DNA of 31,515 nucleotides from Desulfovibrio sp. UBA2564 (GCA_002340305.1 DDLU01000182.1:1-31515), one strand, 5' to 3'. Numbered from the stretch's first letter, positions 15,930-24,589 are shown. The notes: generated by a model from the letters alone, not told the origin. Made by a program: numbers and translations.

Positions 15930-15955
15930 CCCGCCTTGTTTTTTAGCGGGTTTTT
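15930..15955. other. Hairpin next to the ribosome site of the exported-protein gene
   Basis: CCCGC (15930-15934) pairs with GCGGG (15946-15950). On the minus strand it ends immediately before the AAGGTG ribosome site, so it may influence translation. On the plus strand it is followed by five T's and resembles a short terminator that would stop antisense transcripts. The rest of 15914-16184 holds a second small inverted repeat (CCCTG 16023-16027, CAGGG 16036-16040) and nothing coding that I can support. Confidence 0.35.
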
Positions 15956-16180
15956 ACTCATTTTTTCTATTTCATATCTATGCATTATTCTGCGTCTTGG
16001 CAAGCGCGGTATAAACCCAAAACCCTGCATCGATACAGGGCTGGACACACATCCACCCGGTATACAGTTTTAGCAAAATGGGTACCCGTTACAGCTTAAT
16101 CCATAATTCAAGAATAATAAGAGTTGTTGGAGAAATTGCCCGCAGGTGCCAGGAAGGTCAACTGTCAGCAATCAGACAAA

Positions 16181-16220
16181 ATAAAGGCCGGGGTGAAATT
16201 TTCTTCATCCCGGCCTACTT
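16181..16220 (-). terminator. Terminator of the chemoreceptor gene
   Basis: A 13-bp stem with one G-T pair (AGGCCGGGGTGAA 16185-16197, TTCATCCCGGCCT 16204-16216) is followed on the minus strand by TTATTTT. It begins just after the stop at 16234. T's also flank the plus side, so it may act in both directions. Confidence 0.8.
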
Positions 16221-16233
16221 TTTGATTCTCAGC

Positions 16234-18327
16234 CTATGAATTCTTTAAATCATCAATAAGCTGATTCAACATATTTGACAGTTCAGACAGGTTAGCCACT
16301 GCATCTGCGGACTGCTCCATTGAATTGAAGTTTTCATCAGCAATGCGATTGATTTCTGAAGTAGACATATTGATCTCTTCTGAAGCGGCACTCTGCTGCT
16401 CTGCTGCAGTTGCAATGGAACGGACCTGTTCCGCAACCAGCTCGATAATTTCAAGGATAGACTTAAGAGCCCCCCCGGCCTCATTTACCAAAGTTGTTGT
16501 CGAATCAACCATCTCAGTTGTTTCGCTCATAGTATTGATTGAATTTCTTGAAGACTGCTGTATTGAGCCGATGGCTTCACCAACTTCTGAAGTCGCACTA
16601 ACGGTCTTTTCTGCCAACTTGCGGACTTCGTCAGCAACAACAGCAAATCCCCGTCCTGCTTCACCTGCCCGCGCAGCTTCAATAGCCGCGTTCAAAGCCA
16701 GCAGGTTGGTCTGATCCGCAATATCGGTAATCACGCTCATGACACTACTGATTGACTCGGCCTTTTCACCAAGCTGCCCCATTTCAGAGCCCAGCTTTGC
16801 TGATTCTTCCTTGAGATTGCTTACAGCAGTTACAACTTTGTCCACAATCTCGGTTCCATGGACCGCTTCGCTTCTGGCCCGTTCTGCATCCTCAGAGCTT
16901 TTCGCTGCATTAGCCGCAACTTCAAGCACGGTAGCATTCATCTCTTCCATTGCTGTGGCATTTTCAGCTGCCCGCTCACGCTGCATCCCTGAACCGCCGC
17001 GCGATTCTTCAATATTTGCGGAAAGCTGGGTTGAAGATGATGAAATACGTTCAACAATTTCCTCAAGCTGTCCGGCGGCCTGCATCATACCATCACGCTT
17101 GGCTGTTTCCGCGCGGCGGGTAGCTTCTTCGGCTTCCCCAAGAGCCTCTTCAGCCTGAACAGTCTTAACTTCGGCCTCACGGGTTTTATCATCAGCAAGC
17201 GAAATTGTTTTGACCAATTCAACGGTCATGGACTGCAAGTTATCCAAAAGCTCGCGCAGTTCAGCCTTATACGAAACATCTTCCGGCTTTGCTTCGTAAT
17301 TACCGGCTGCGATCTGCTTGGCAAATTCACCCATGGCATGGATTGGGCGAACCAATCCGGTATTAACAAGCATCGCTCCCAGCAATCCAAAAAGAATTGC
17401 AGCAACAGCAGCAATCGCAGACATGGTCAGGTTGGCTTTTTTTGACGCAGCATAAATTTCTTTGTGCGGGATAAATGAAATGAGAGACCATCCGGTTGTT
17501 TTAGAGCGATAAATTTCTGCAGCGAAACCTGCTCCGGCAAATTCTAAATCGCCAAGCCAATCGGTTTTAGCATAAAAAGCGTCCTCCAATGCAGGATTGT
17601 CCACTTCATCAATTTTCTTAAAATTGTTTTCCGGAGTCTTCGGATCAGCCAGAATTGTTCCATCACCCTGAACTAAAACAACAAAACCGGTTTCACCAAT
17701 TTTAAGATTATTTATAATCTTAGTCAGGTCTCCCAAAGAAATATCTACCGCTGAGACACCAATAAAGTTACCACCAGTATCCTTAATTTTAGTCACCATG
17801 CCAATATTGGGATAACCCTCAGTGGTGATATATGCTGAAAGAATTGTTGTTTCGGTCTGCGAATTCTTGCCTTGTTTATACCAAGGTCGTTTACGCGGAT
17901 CGTAATCGTTTTTTAGAGTATCTGTTCCATCCTGTGTATATCCTCCATCATCAAAGCCGAGATATACATAAGCAAAAGCCGGATTGGCTTTCATCAAATT
18001 ATTCGCCAATCTGTTAACAACGATTTCCGAAGAGGATGTCGCATACTGAGCGGGCTTACTAGGACCATCCAACTCGAAATATTTTGTCCATTTACCCATA
18101 GCATTTTTTGTTTCATCCAAGCTGGCGACGAAACGGCTTACATTTTCAGCTTTCTTCAAAATCTCAGAAATATACCTATCGATAAGGGTCAACTCTTGAC
18201 TTGCCGTTTTACGATACGAATCTTCGACTGTGCTATCAAACTGCATCGAGACAGTAGCCATAACTACCAGCACAGAAATAATCATTGGTAAAACAATAGC
18301 CAAAATCATTCTTGTTCTAATTTTCAT
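16234..18327 (-). CDS. Methyl-accepting chemotaxis protein with dCache ligand domain
   Basis: 697 residues. TM1 is at about 7-28, a periplasmic double Cache domain at about 35-285, TM2 at about 301-323 (AIAAVAAILFGLLGAMLV), then HAMP and a cytoplasmic signalling domain. Its tip carries the highly conserved ITDIADQTNLLALNAAIEA and RGFAVVADEVRKLAEKT. The Cache domain holds Tyr142-x4-Arg147-x-Trp149-Tyr150, then Tyr166 and Asp195, the spacing I recall for the amino-acid-binding dCache motif. There is no C-terminal pentapeptide tether for CheR. A longer version from 18366 is open, but the ATG at 18327 has GGGG upstream and begins the usual basic-then-TM sequence. It is a single gene with its own terminator, next to solute-binding and amino-acid transport genes. 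Confidence 0.93.
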   Translation of the reverse strand: MKIRTRMILAIVLPMIISVLVVMATVSMQFDSTVEDSYRKTASQELTLIDRYISEILKKAENVSRFVASLDETKNAMGKWTKYFELDGPSKPAQYATSSSEIVVNRLANNLMKANPAFAYVYLGFDDGGYTQDGTDTLKNDYDPRKRPWYKQGKNSQTETTILSAYITTEGYPNIGMVTKIKDTGGNFIGVSAVDISLGDLTKIINNLKIGETGFVVLVQGDGTILADPKTPENNFKKIDEVDNPALEDAFYAKTDWLGDLEFAGAGFAAEIYRSKTTGWSLISFIPHKEIYAASKKANLTMSAIAAVAAILFGLLGAMLVNTGLVRPIHAMGEFAKQIAAGNYEAKPEDVSYKAELRELLDNLQSMTVELVKTISLADDKTREAEVKTVQAEEALGEAEEATRRAETAKRDGMMQAAGQLEEIVERISSSSTQLSANIEESRGGSGMQRERAAENATAMEEMNATVLEVAANAAKSSEDAERARSEAVHGTEIVDKVVTAVSNLKEESAKLGSEMGQLGEKAESISSVMSVITDIADQTNLLALNAAIEAARAGEAGRGFAVVADEVRKLAEKTVSATSEVGEAIGSIQQSSRNSINTMSETTEMVDSTTTLVNEAGGALKSILEIIELVAEQVRSIATAAEQQSAASEEINMSTSEINRIADENFNSMEQSADAVANLSELSNMLNQLIDDLKNS

Positions 18328-18393
18328 CACAGAACCCCTTTTTAAAAAATATCGACTATAAATCATTTATATATTAAGCACACACACCTAATT

Positions 18394-18431
18394 ATGTCTA
18401 TTCAACAAAAAAATGTCTATTCAACAAAAAA
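18394..18431. repeat. Two tandem copies of a 19-bp repeat
   Basis: ATGTCTATTCAACAAAAAA occurs twice in direct succession (18394-18412 and 18413-18431), between the ferredoxin terminator and the chemoreceptor gene. The A-run of the second copy supplies the T-tract of the ferredoxin terminator. It is probably a local slippage duplication. Confidence 0.8.
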
Positions 18432-18452
18432 AAAGACGCTCCGAAGAGCGTC
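18425..18452 (-). terminator. Terminator of the ferredoxin gene
   Basis: Minus strand: GACGCTC-TTCG-GAGCGTC (18435-18452) followed by a run of ten T's. This is a compact textbook intrinsic terminator, 26 nt after the ferredoxin stop codon. Confidence 0.92.
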
Positions 18453-18478
18453 AATGGTAAATTCGTATAAAGCACAGC

Positions 18479-18670
18479 TTACTCAATCGAGATACATTCA
18501 ACGGGGCATGTATCTATTGACTCATTAACACAGTCCAAATCGATAGCATCCTCTTTAATTACCTCGGCTTTCTCTCCGTCTACATCAAGGGCAAAGACTT
18601 CCGGGCAAAGTTCAACACATGTTTCACAACCAATGCATTCGTCTTGATCAATAACTACTTTCTTAGCCAT
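18479..18670 (-). CDS. [4Fe-4S] ferredoxin, Desulfovibrio type
   Basis: A 63-residue acidic ferredoxin. Cys12, Cys15, Cys18 (CIGCETC) and Cys55 (TCPVEC) are the expected ligands of one [4Fe-4S] cluster. Cys22 and Cys47 correspond to the pair that can form a disulfide in small Desulfovibrio ferredoxins. Cys59 is an extra cysteine. It is a low-potential electron carrier in the cytoplasm, serving for example pyruvate:ferredoxin oxidoreductase or hydrogenases. GGAGG lies before the ATG, and a 16-nt hairpin (GATCTTT-GA-AAAGATC, 18685-18700) directly precedes that ribosome site. It has its own strong terminator, so it is probably monocistronic. Confidence 0.95.
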   Translation of the reverse strand: MAKKVVIDQDECIGCETCVELCPEVFALDVDGEKAEVIKEDAIDLDCVNESIDTCPVECISIE

Positions 18671-18757
18671 AATCTGCCTCCAGATCTTTGAAAAGATCGC
18701 TGCTTTTATTTTTAAAACAACTTAACCATAAAGAATATATGTTGAGCAAGCTTTAAA

Positions 18758-19525
18758 TTACTCAATAAATTGTTGTGATACTTTTAAAAATTTATATCGA
18801 CTCAATATTTCAGAATACTTACCGCTCTCTTTTATAAGTCCTAAGCCCTTTTCAAATCTATCCCGAAGTTCTTCAGATTCAGCTATCTTTTTTGGAAAAA
18901 CCACATGGTTATCCATTGCGTCATCAAAAAGTGAAAAGGTTCCAAAATCTGTTCCAGTGCCCTGACCATACTTATCCACGCCGTACAACGCGACCTCGGT
19001 ATTTATATGCAAAAACCTCACTCTACCACGTTCGAGCATTCTTATGGCACTGACTAAGTCCGGTACAATCGTAATTTTGACATTCTTTTGTTTAAAAACA
19101 CTGATCCAGGCATCACCGGCGACAAATGCTAAGCCATGTTGCTCGACAAGAGCATCCCTGTTTTGAAAATCTTCATCTGTTACAAATTGTTTATCGTACA
19201 AAACAATTGAATGTTCTTCATATAATTCCTTAGAAAACAAAGCATATTTTTCTCGGAAATCATTCTTGCGCCATGGGAATGAAGTATCTACTTTACCACG
19301 TTCAACATTAAGCCAAGCACGCTTCCAAGGAAAAAATTCAAATTTTACCCTGATATTTACAGCTTCAAAGGCAGCTTGGACCAACTCGGTACACAAACCA
19401 CCATTTGACATCTTCGCCGATGAATATGGAGGCCACTCCCCTGTGGCAATCACAATCTCCTTCGCGGCAATTTCATAAGGAAGAAAAACCAGCACTACTG
19501 CGATAGCAAGCAATATTTTCTTCAT
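18758..19525 (-). CDS. Periplasmic solute-binding protein (SBP family 3 type), second of a tandem pair
   Basis: 255 residues with a signal peptide (MKKILLAIAVVLVFLPYEIAA) and a mature start KEIVIATGEWPPYSS. This matches extracellular solute-binding family 3 proteins, where the first strand ends in the ligand-binding GEWPPY-like turn. Further marks are FEFFPWKRAWLNVERGKVD and TSFPWRKNDFREKYALFS. It shares the same blocks with the gene just upstream and overlaps that gene's stop by four bases (ATGA), so the two are one transcription unit. No permease or ATPase gene of the polar amino-acid family is adjacent, so it may serve sensing or a distant transporter. The ligand is unknown. Confidence 0.85.
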   Translation of the reverse strand: MKKILLAIAVVLVFLPYEIAAKEIVIATGEWPPYSSAKMSNGGLCTELVQAAFEAVNIRVKFEFFPWKRAWLNVERGKVDTSFPWRKNDFREKYALFSKELYEEHSIVLYDKQFVTDEDFQNRDALVEQHGLAFVAGDAWISVFKQKNVKITIVPDLVSAIRMLERGRVRFLHINTEVALYGVDKYGQGTGTDFGTFSLFDDAMDNHVVFPKKIAESEELRDRFEKGLGLIKESGKYSEILSRYKFLKVSQQFIE

Positions 19526-20292
19526 TTGTTCTGCCCGTAAACTGCAAAGCCATGCCTGTTCATTATCCGATCATACTCTCCACTGGCCTTAAACCGGGCC
19601 AATCCTTTATTAAATCTTTCCAGCAAAATTTTATATTCAGGTATTTTTTTAGAAATCATCAGCCGCAGTAAAAGTGGAGGAAAACCCGAATGCAGAGTGC
19701 CGAATTCAGCCTCATGCTCCGCCAAATGCTGGCGAATTAGATACATCGCTACAGCCCTTGTTTCTATCAAAAAAGAGATATTACCCTTCATCAACATAAA
19801 TATACCATTGGCACTGCTGGGAATGGACTGACATCGATAACCTAATTTTCTAAGATCCTCGCCCTGCGCGTACCCAAAAGGAACCCCTACAACATATGGT
19901 TTCACTTCCAGTGGATCTCTGAACTCTTTTCCTTTAAAACGTTTTTTATAGTAAATGAATGTCATGTCAGTCGATATTATAACATCCGAAAACGCGCCGA
20001 ACTCTTCTCTATCTGGCTGTTTACGCCATGGATAACTTCCTTCGTCCCCACCCTTTTTGACTGAAAGCAAAGCTCTGTTCCATGGATAAAAATTACTTTC
20101 CGCCTTAATTTCAACAGACTTAAAAATCTTAGTTATCAACTCTGACACCACGCCATTGGCATGCAGATGTTCGGAGACATAAGGCGGCCACTCTCCTGTC
20201 GATAACGAAATAGTCTTCATTTCCGCTTTTACATAACCAGCAGAAAGCAGAAATAGGCACAGAAGGTGCAATATCTTCAGTTTTTTATTCAT
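19522..20292 (-). CDS. Periplasmic solute-binding protein (SBP family 3 type), first of a tandem pair
   Basis: 256 residues with a signal peptide (ILHLLCLFLLSAGYVKA) and mature sequence MKTISLSTGEWPPYVSEHLH. It is clearly paralogous to the following gene: both have TGEWPPY, a FYPWNRALLSVKKG / FFPWKRAWLNVERG block, an SYPWRK / SFPWRK block and a C-terminal FNKGLARFKASGEYDRI / FEKGLGLIKESGKYSEI block. Only a weak AGAAAGG ribosome site lies upstream. It starts the two-gene unit, and a tentative promoter lies at 20329-20358. It is an orphan binding protein in this window, and the nearby chemoreceptor and liv transporter make an amino-acid-type ligand plausible but unproven. Confidence 0.85.
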   Translation of the reverse strand: MNKKLKILHLLCLFLLSAGYVKAEMKTISLSTGEWPPYVSEHLHANGVVSELITKIFKSVEIKAESNFYPWNRALLSVKKGGDEGSYPWRKQPDREEFGAFSDVIISTDMTFIYYKKRFKGKEFRDPLEVKPYVVGVPFGYAQGEDLRKLGYRCQSIPSSANGIFMLMKGNISFLIETRAVAMYLIRQHLAEHEAEFGTLHSGFPPLLLRLMISKKIPEYKILLERFNKGLARFKASGEYDRIMNRHGFAVYGQNK

Positions 20293-20328
20293 TTATTACA
20301 ACAACCTTTCTTAACCCTGAACTCTATG

Positions 20329-20358
20329 ATTATGGGTATGCTCAGTGTGAACTTTGAA
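20329..20358 (-). promoter_or_regulatory. Possible promoter of the tandem binding-protein genes
   Basis: Minus strand: TTCAAA (20353-20358), an 18-nt spacer and CATAAT (20329-20334), about 40 nt before the ATG of the first binding protein. The -10 box differs by one base from consensus but the -35 is weak. This is a tentative call. Confidence 0.3.
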
Positions 20359-20420
20359 ATTAACATATCCAGAGGCTGCTGTCTAAAAAATCGAAATAGT
20401 TACTCCGTGCCGCATAAGAA

Positions 20421-20448
20421 AGTCCCCTGAAATAAATTTCAGGTGACT
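20421..20448 (-). terminator. Probable terminator of the liv operon
   Basis: A near-perfect 12-bp inverted repeat with one mismatch (AGTCCCCTGAAA / TTTCAGGTGACT, 4-nt loop) starts 25 nt past the livF stop. The following minus-strand sequence (TTCTTA) is only moderately T-rich. Confidence 0.5.
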
Positions 20449-20473
20449 ACAAACATCACTTTCAGATTTACTT

Positions 20474-21187
20474 TTATTCTCCAAGATACGCTTTCTGAAT
20501 ATCCGGATTGTCTAAAAGTTTCTTAGCTTCATCTTCCATGACCACATTCCCGGTTTCAAGAACATAGCCGCGATGAGCCATACTCAAGGCGACCTTCGCA
20601 TTCTGCTCAACAAGAATAATCGTCGTACCCAGTTTATTGATCTCACTGATAATATCAAAAATCTGCTTAACGATAAGCGGCGCCAATCCAAGTGAAGGTT
20701 CATCCAGCAGAAGGACTTTCGGGCGGCTCATCAGTGCCCTGCCGATCGCAAGCATTTGCTGCTCACCACCGGACAACGTACCACCGGCCTGCCTGCGTCT
20801 TTCGCGCAGAATTGGGAACATGGCGAAGACCCGTTCCATATCATCGGCAATTTCATTATCATTACGGAAGAAAGCTCCCATATCGAGATTCTCTTCAATG
20901 GTCAGCCTTGGAAAGATACGCCGCCCTTCAGGAACCTGGCACAGTCCCATGGATGGAAGGCTGTCGGATGCAACCTTATTGATACATCCACCTTTGTAGT
21001 AAATATCTCCGGCTGTAGCCTTAACGATATTGCAGATAGTCATAAGGGTCGTGGACTTACCGGCACCGTTGGCACCGATAATAGAGACAATCTCCCCTTC
21101 CATAACCTTAATACTGATACCTTTCAGGGCCTTGATGCTGCCATATCCCGCATGTACATCGCGAAGTTCTAAAATAGGTTCTGACAT
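20474..21187 (-). CDS. livF: Branched-chain amino-acid ABC transporter ATPase LivF
   Basis: A 237-residue ABC ATPase. The Walker A is GANGAGKST, the signature is LSGGEQQMLAIGRALMSRPK and the Walker B is VLLLDEPSLGLAPL, with the LivF-typical LGLAPLIVKQIF. IFPRLTIEENLDMGA is also characteristic of LivF. It works on the cytoplasmic face with LivG to energise uptake through LivH and LivM. It is the last gene of the five-gene liv operon, starting four bases after the livM stop with AAGGA upstream. A probable terminator follows. Confidence 0.95.
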   Translation of the reverse strand: MSEPILELRDVHAGYGSIKALKGISIKVMEGEIVSIIGANGAGKSTTLMTICNIVKATAGDIYYKGGCINKVASDSLPSMGLCQVPEGRRIFPRLTIEENLDMGAFFRNDNEIADDMERVFAMFPILRERRRQAGGTLSGGEQQMLAIGRALMSRPKVLLLDEPSLGLAPLIVKQIFDIISEINKLGTTIILVEQNAKVALSMAHRGYVLETGNVVMEDEAKKLLDNPDIQKAYLGE

Positions 21188-21190
21188 GGC

Positions 21191-22408
21191 TTAATCCTTT
21201 TCCGCCTTCATTCTACGTTTGGGAGGCAACAGCCCCTGCGGCCTGAAAAGCATCATCAGGGTCATTACGCCACCGAATACCAGCATGCGATAGAGTTCGA
21301 AGTCCCTGAAAATTTCCGGCAATGCAATCAGTGCCAATGCACCAAGGATAACCCCGGGGATCGACCCCATGCCGCCGAGAACCACCATGGACAATACCAT
21401 TGCAGATTCAAGGAAGGTAAATGATTCCGGGCTGACAAAACGCATCCGCGCTGCATAGAAAGCCCCGGCCATGCCTCCGAAGCAAGCACCAGTACAATAG
21501 CCCAGCAGCTTCATGTAAAATGTGGGAATCCCCATAACCTCCGCAGCGGTTTCATCCTCACGGATTGCTTCCCAGGCACGACCGATGCGGGAGTGGTTTA
21601 ATCGATAAACTGCAATAATGGTGAATATGACCAAAGCAAGGATAACATAGTAGATCAAAGAAAGTTTTTTTAGCCAGAGATGCTCAAGAGTCATACCGTT
21701 GGCAAAATCAGGCCAGTACATGCCCGGTGCTTTAATCCCGGTAATCCCGTTAGGGCCATTGGTCAGGCTCATCCAGTTGTTGAGTACCATACGCACAATC
21801 TCAGCAAAACCCAGCGTAACAATCGCCAGATAGTCACCGCGCATTCTCATAGAGCAGTAACCGATAATACAGGCCCCTAACCCGGCAACACCTGCGCTGA
21901 TGGGCAGGCAGATCCAGAAGGCCAGTTTGTAATGAACTGAAAGCAACGCATATGTGTAAGCACCAAGGCCGTAAAAAGCGATGTAACCAAGATCAAGCAT
22001 ACCCGCCAAGCCGACAACCACATTCAAGCCGAGACCAAGGCAGATATAAATCATGCAGTTGATGGCAACGTCCTGTGCATAACGACCGAAGAGATGCGGA
22101 TATGCCACTGCAAAGGCAAGTATTGCAAAGGCCCAAACCGCAAACGGCAATGTCGATGTCGCTTTTTTAGCTCCTCCGACCGCTTCACCGACAGGCTTGG
22201 TGATGAAATTAAAAGCCCCGACACTGTTCAACTGATAGATGACGAGAATTGATGCACAACCAATGGCAATTCTCCACCAGACTGAAAAGGTAGTTGCCAC
22301 TTCCAAACCTTCTGGTTTGATCCCCAGCAGGGGCCAAAGCAGGACAAACAGCCAGATCATCCCAACGCCTAAAGAAGTCCAGTGTTTTTTAAACTCTGGT
22401 ATCGTCAA
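21191..22408 (-). CDS. livM: Branched-chain amino-acid ABC permease LivM
   Basis: A 405-residue polytopic membrane protein with the LivM signature INCMIYICLGLGLNVVVGLAG and LDLGYIAFYGLGAYTYALLS near 130-155, GDYLAIVTLGFAEIVRM near 205 and RIGRAWEAIREDETAAEVMG near 285. The first 110 residues carry extra hydrophobic segments before the core, as in the long LivM of enterics. The start is TTG at 22408, placed by GGGGAG a few bases upstream, and lies 20 nt inside the livH 3' end, so translation is probably coupled. It forms the transmembrane channel together with LivH. Confidence 0.94.
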   Translation of the reverse strand: MTIPEFKKHWTSLGVGMIWLFVLLWPLLGIKPEGLEVATTFSVWWRIAIGCASILVIYQLNSVGAFNFITKPVGEAVGGAKKATSTLPFAVWAFAILAFAVAYPHLFGRYAQDVAINCMIYICLGLGLNVVVGLAGMLDLGYIAFYGLGAYTYALLSVHYKLAFWICLPISAGVAGLGACIIGYCSMRMRGDYLAIVTLGFAEIVRMVLNNWMSLTNGPNGITGIKAPGMYWPDFANGMTLEHLWLKKLSLIYYVILALVIFTIIAVYRLNHSRIGRAWEAIREDETAAEVMGIPTFYMKLLGYCTGACFGGMAGAFYAARMRFVSPESFTFLESAMVLSMVVLGGMGSIPGVILGALALIALPEIFRDFELYRMLVFGGVMTLMMLFRPQGLLPPKRRMKAEKD

Positions 22409-23291
22409 CGTTCTCCCCCATGATTCCTGAAGGTCTGAAATAAAGCACTCCGATAAGGATCAGGAATGCAAACACGTCCTTATATTCACCGGAAATGTAA
22501 CCGGCAGCAAAAATTTCAACCATGCCGATAATGAATCCGCCGATCATTGCACCGGTGATATTGCCGATACCGCCAAGAACTGCGGCGGCAAAAGCTTTAA
22601 TACCCGGAACGAAGCCCATGTCGTATCGCACCGAACCATAGTAAAGACCAACCATGATGCCCGCCGCAGCAGCAAGTCCGGCACCGATGGCGAAGGTCAG
22701 GCTGATGATACGGTTTGAGTTGATCCCGACCAGCGCGGACATAATTTTATCCTGAGCTGTGGAGCGCATGGCTTTACCGATGCGGGTTTTGAAAACCAGA
22801 AAATTAAGAGCCACCAGCAGGAATGCTGTCAAACTGACGATGAACAGCTGCATGTATGAAAGCATCACTGTCCCGAACTCGAATCCACCCTGAGTAAGTT
22901 CAGTAGGGTAAGCGCGGTCATACACTCCTTGAGTGAGCATGAGTCCATTCTGCAAAAAGATGGACATACCCAGTGCCGAAAGCAGGACCGAAAGCCTTGA
23001 AGAGCTACGCAGAGGTTTATAGGCAACTTTTTCTACTGCCATAGCCAGCATGGCGCAGTAAGCCATAGCCAAAATAAGGGAGCCGGACAGGCAAACCCAT
23101 GCAGGAGCACCTTGAGAAAGCAGATAGCTCATGAAGATAACACCGACATAACCGCCAGCAGCAAAGAACTCCCCGTGTGCGAAGTTAATGAGCTGAATGA
23201 TGCCGTACACCATGGTATAGCCCAGTGCTATCAGTGCATAGACACTGCCGAGTGTAATACCGTTGATGAGTTGCTGAAAAAAATATTCCAT
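22389..23291 (-). CDS. livH: Branched-chain amino-acid ABC permease LivH
   Basis: A 300-residue permease opening MEYFFQQLINGITLGSVYAL, with the LivH hallmark ALGYTMVYGIIQLINFAHGE near 25-45 and AVLGGIGNITGAMIGGFIIG near 245. About eight membrane segments are visible. An in-frame extension to 23345 exists, but its extra residues (MSASVQRTGAITNSPRKS) look non-native and the internal ATG at 23291 starts at the conserved N-terminus, so I prefer it. Its ribosome site is weak (GGAAA). It follows livK after a 136-nt gap that contains an A/T hairpin. Confidence 0.94.
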   Translation of the reverse strand: MEYFFQQLINGITLGSVYALIALGYTMVYGIIQLINFAHGEFFAAGGYVGVIFMSYLLSQGAPAWVCLSGSLILAMAYCAMLAMAVEKVAYKPLRSSSRLSVLLSALGMSIFLQNGLMLTQGVYDRAYPTELTQGGFEFGTVMLSYMQLFIVSLTAFLLVALNFLVFKTRIGKAMRSTAQDKIMSALVGINSNRIISLTFAIGAGLAAAAGIMVGLYYGSVRYDMGFVPGIKAFAAAVLGGIGNITGAMIGGFIIGMVEIFAAGYISGEYKDVFAFLILIGVLYFRPSGIMGENVDDTRV

Positions 23292-23365
23292 GGATTTCCG
23301 GGGGCTGTTCGTAATGGCCCCCGTCCTTTGGACGGAGGCCGACATTTTAACTTCCAGTGTGGCAC

Positions 23366-23393
23366 CCTAAAATAAAAAACTGTTTATTTTAAG
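23366..23393 (-). other. A/T-rich hairpin between livK and livH
   Basis: TAAAATAAA (23368-23376) pairs with TTTATTTTA (23383-23391), extended by CC/GG, in the 136-nt space after the livK stop. The likely purpose is stabilising or partly ending the transcript after the abundant binding-protein message. No promoter for livH is evident. Confidence 0.4.
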
Positions 23394-23427
23394 GACACCA
23401 ACAAATTCATTGCTGTAAATTTGATCG

Positions 23428-24558
23428 TTAGTAGAGCTTACCGGTTGCTGGATTCCAGTAGTTGATGAACTTGCCGTTCTCAACTTTACGGATAATATAG
23501 TTGGACCCGGAATCGCCGTTAGGCTTGAACTTGATGTGCTTGGTTGCGCCATCGTAATCGAGCTTCATGAGTTCAGCTTTAACTTTTTCAGGATCAGTAG
23601 CACCAGCAGCTTTCACAGCTTTGAAGTAAGCCATTGCGGAGTCATATGCGTAACCGGAATATGCACCGGGTTCGCCGTGCTTGGGCTGGTACTTGGCGTA
23701 GAATTCTTTGTATGCAGGAGCATTGTTGTCGATGTAACCGAAGGTTAGGTAGACATCTTCAGCAGCATCTTTTGCAATTTCCATCAGCTGGGGATGATAA
23801 ACAGCATCCTGTGCCAGACGAGCAGCCTTGATACCCATGCGCTTCGCCTGAATAAGCATCAATGCGCCGGTAGCAGAGTTCTGCATGGACATGTAAAAAA
23901 CATCCGGATTGCTGGTTTTAACTTTGGTCAGAATCGCGGAAAAGTCTTTGTCGCCCTGGTTTACGTGCTCGTGGCCGAGAACTTTGATACCAGCAGCTTC
24001 ACACATCTTTTCAACTCCGTCTGCGAGGCCCTGAGAATATGCTGTTTTATCGTCTACAATGTAAACGGATTTAGCACCAAGCTTTTCCTGCATGAACTTC
24101 AGAGCGATGAAGCCCTGATCGTCATCACGACCGCACATGCGGAACATGTAAGGCAGACCGCGGGAAGTAACTTTTTCGTTAGTGGAGGCCGGGGTGATCA
24201 TGATGATGGACTCTTCATCAAGAACTTCGGAAGCAGGCAGAGTTGCACTGGAGCAGTATGCGCCGACAACGCCGTTGGCTTCTTCGTTGATCAGTTTATT
24301 TGCAGTTGCAACAGCCTGACGGGGTTCGCATGCTGTATCCTGAGGCATAACCTCGATATCATCAAAGCCGGGGATTCCACCGTTGGCTTTAACAACTTCA
24401 ACCGCGGTAAGAACACCGTTTTTGATGTCATTACCATCAGCAGCATAAGGCCCGGTCAAGGGTCCCATGGTACCGACTTTGAGGGTTTTAGCGAATACCA
24501 TACCTGCACTCAACATGAGAATTGCTGAGACAAGCAGAGCTGTCATGATAGAACGTTT
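23428..24558 (-). CDS. livK: Branched-chain amino-acid ABC transporter substrate-binding protein
   Basis: A 376-residue periplasmic binding protein of the Leu/Ile/Val (type I, PBP1) family. It has a signal peptide (MKRSIMTALLVSAILMLSAGMVFA) and a mature start KTLKVGTMGPLTGPYAADGN, typical of LivK/LivJ. Other family features are ANKLINEEANGVVGAYCSSA and YMFRMCGRDDDQGFIA. An upstream extension is open to 24612, but ATG 24558 is preceded by GGGAGG and begins the signal peptide. It lies second in the operon, after livG. The exact ligand (branched-chain or another amino acid) cannot be decided from sequence alone. Confidence 0.95.
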   Translation of the reverse strand, partial: KRSIMTALLVSAILMLSAGMVFAKTLKVGTMGPLTGPYAADGNDIKNGVLTAVEVVKANGGIPGFDDIEVMPQDTACEPRQAVATANKLINEEANGVVGAYCSSATLPASEVLDEESIIMITPASTNEKVTSRGLPYMFRMCGRDDDQGFIALKFMQEKLGAKSVYIVDDKTAYSQGLADGVEKMCEAAGIKVLGHEHVNQGDKDFSAILTKVKTSNPDVFYMSMQNSATGALMLIQAKRMGIKAARLAQDAVYHPQLMEIAKDAAEDVYLTFGYIDNNAPAYKEFYAKYQPKHGEPGAYSGYAYDSAMAYFKAVKAAGATDPEKVKAELMKLDYDGATKHIKFKPNGDSGSNYIIRKVENGKFINYWNPATGKLY

Positions 24559-24589
24559 CATAAAATGAGCCTCCCTAAAGTGAATAAGG

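Noticed and set aside
16140..16160. Minus-strand TGGCAC-like sigma54 promoter
   Set aside because: The spacing between the GG and GC elements is one base short, and no gene lies in the right position downstream.
18394..18431. Start of a CRISPR-like array
   Set aside because: There are only two directly adjacent 19-bp copies with no spacer, best explained as a small tandem duplication.
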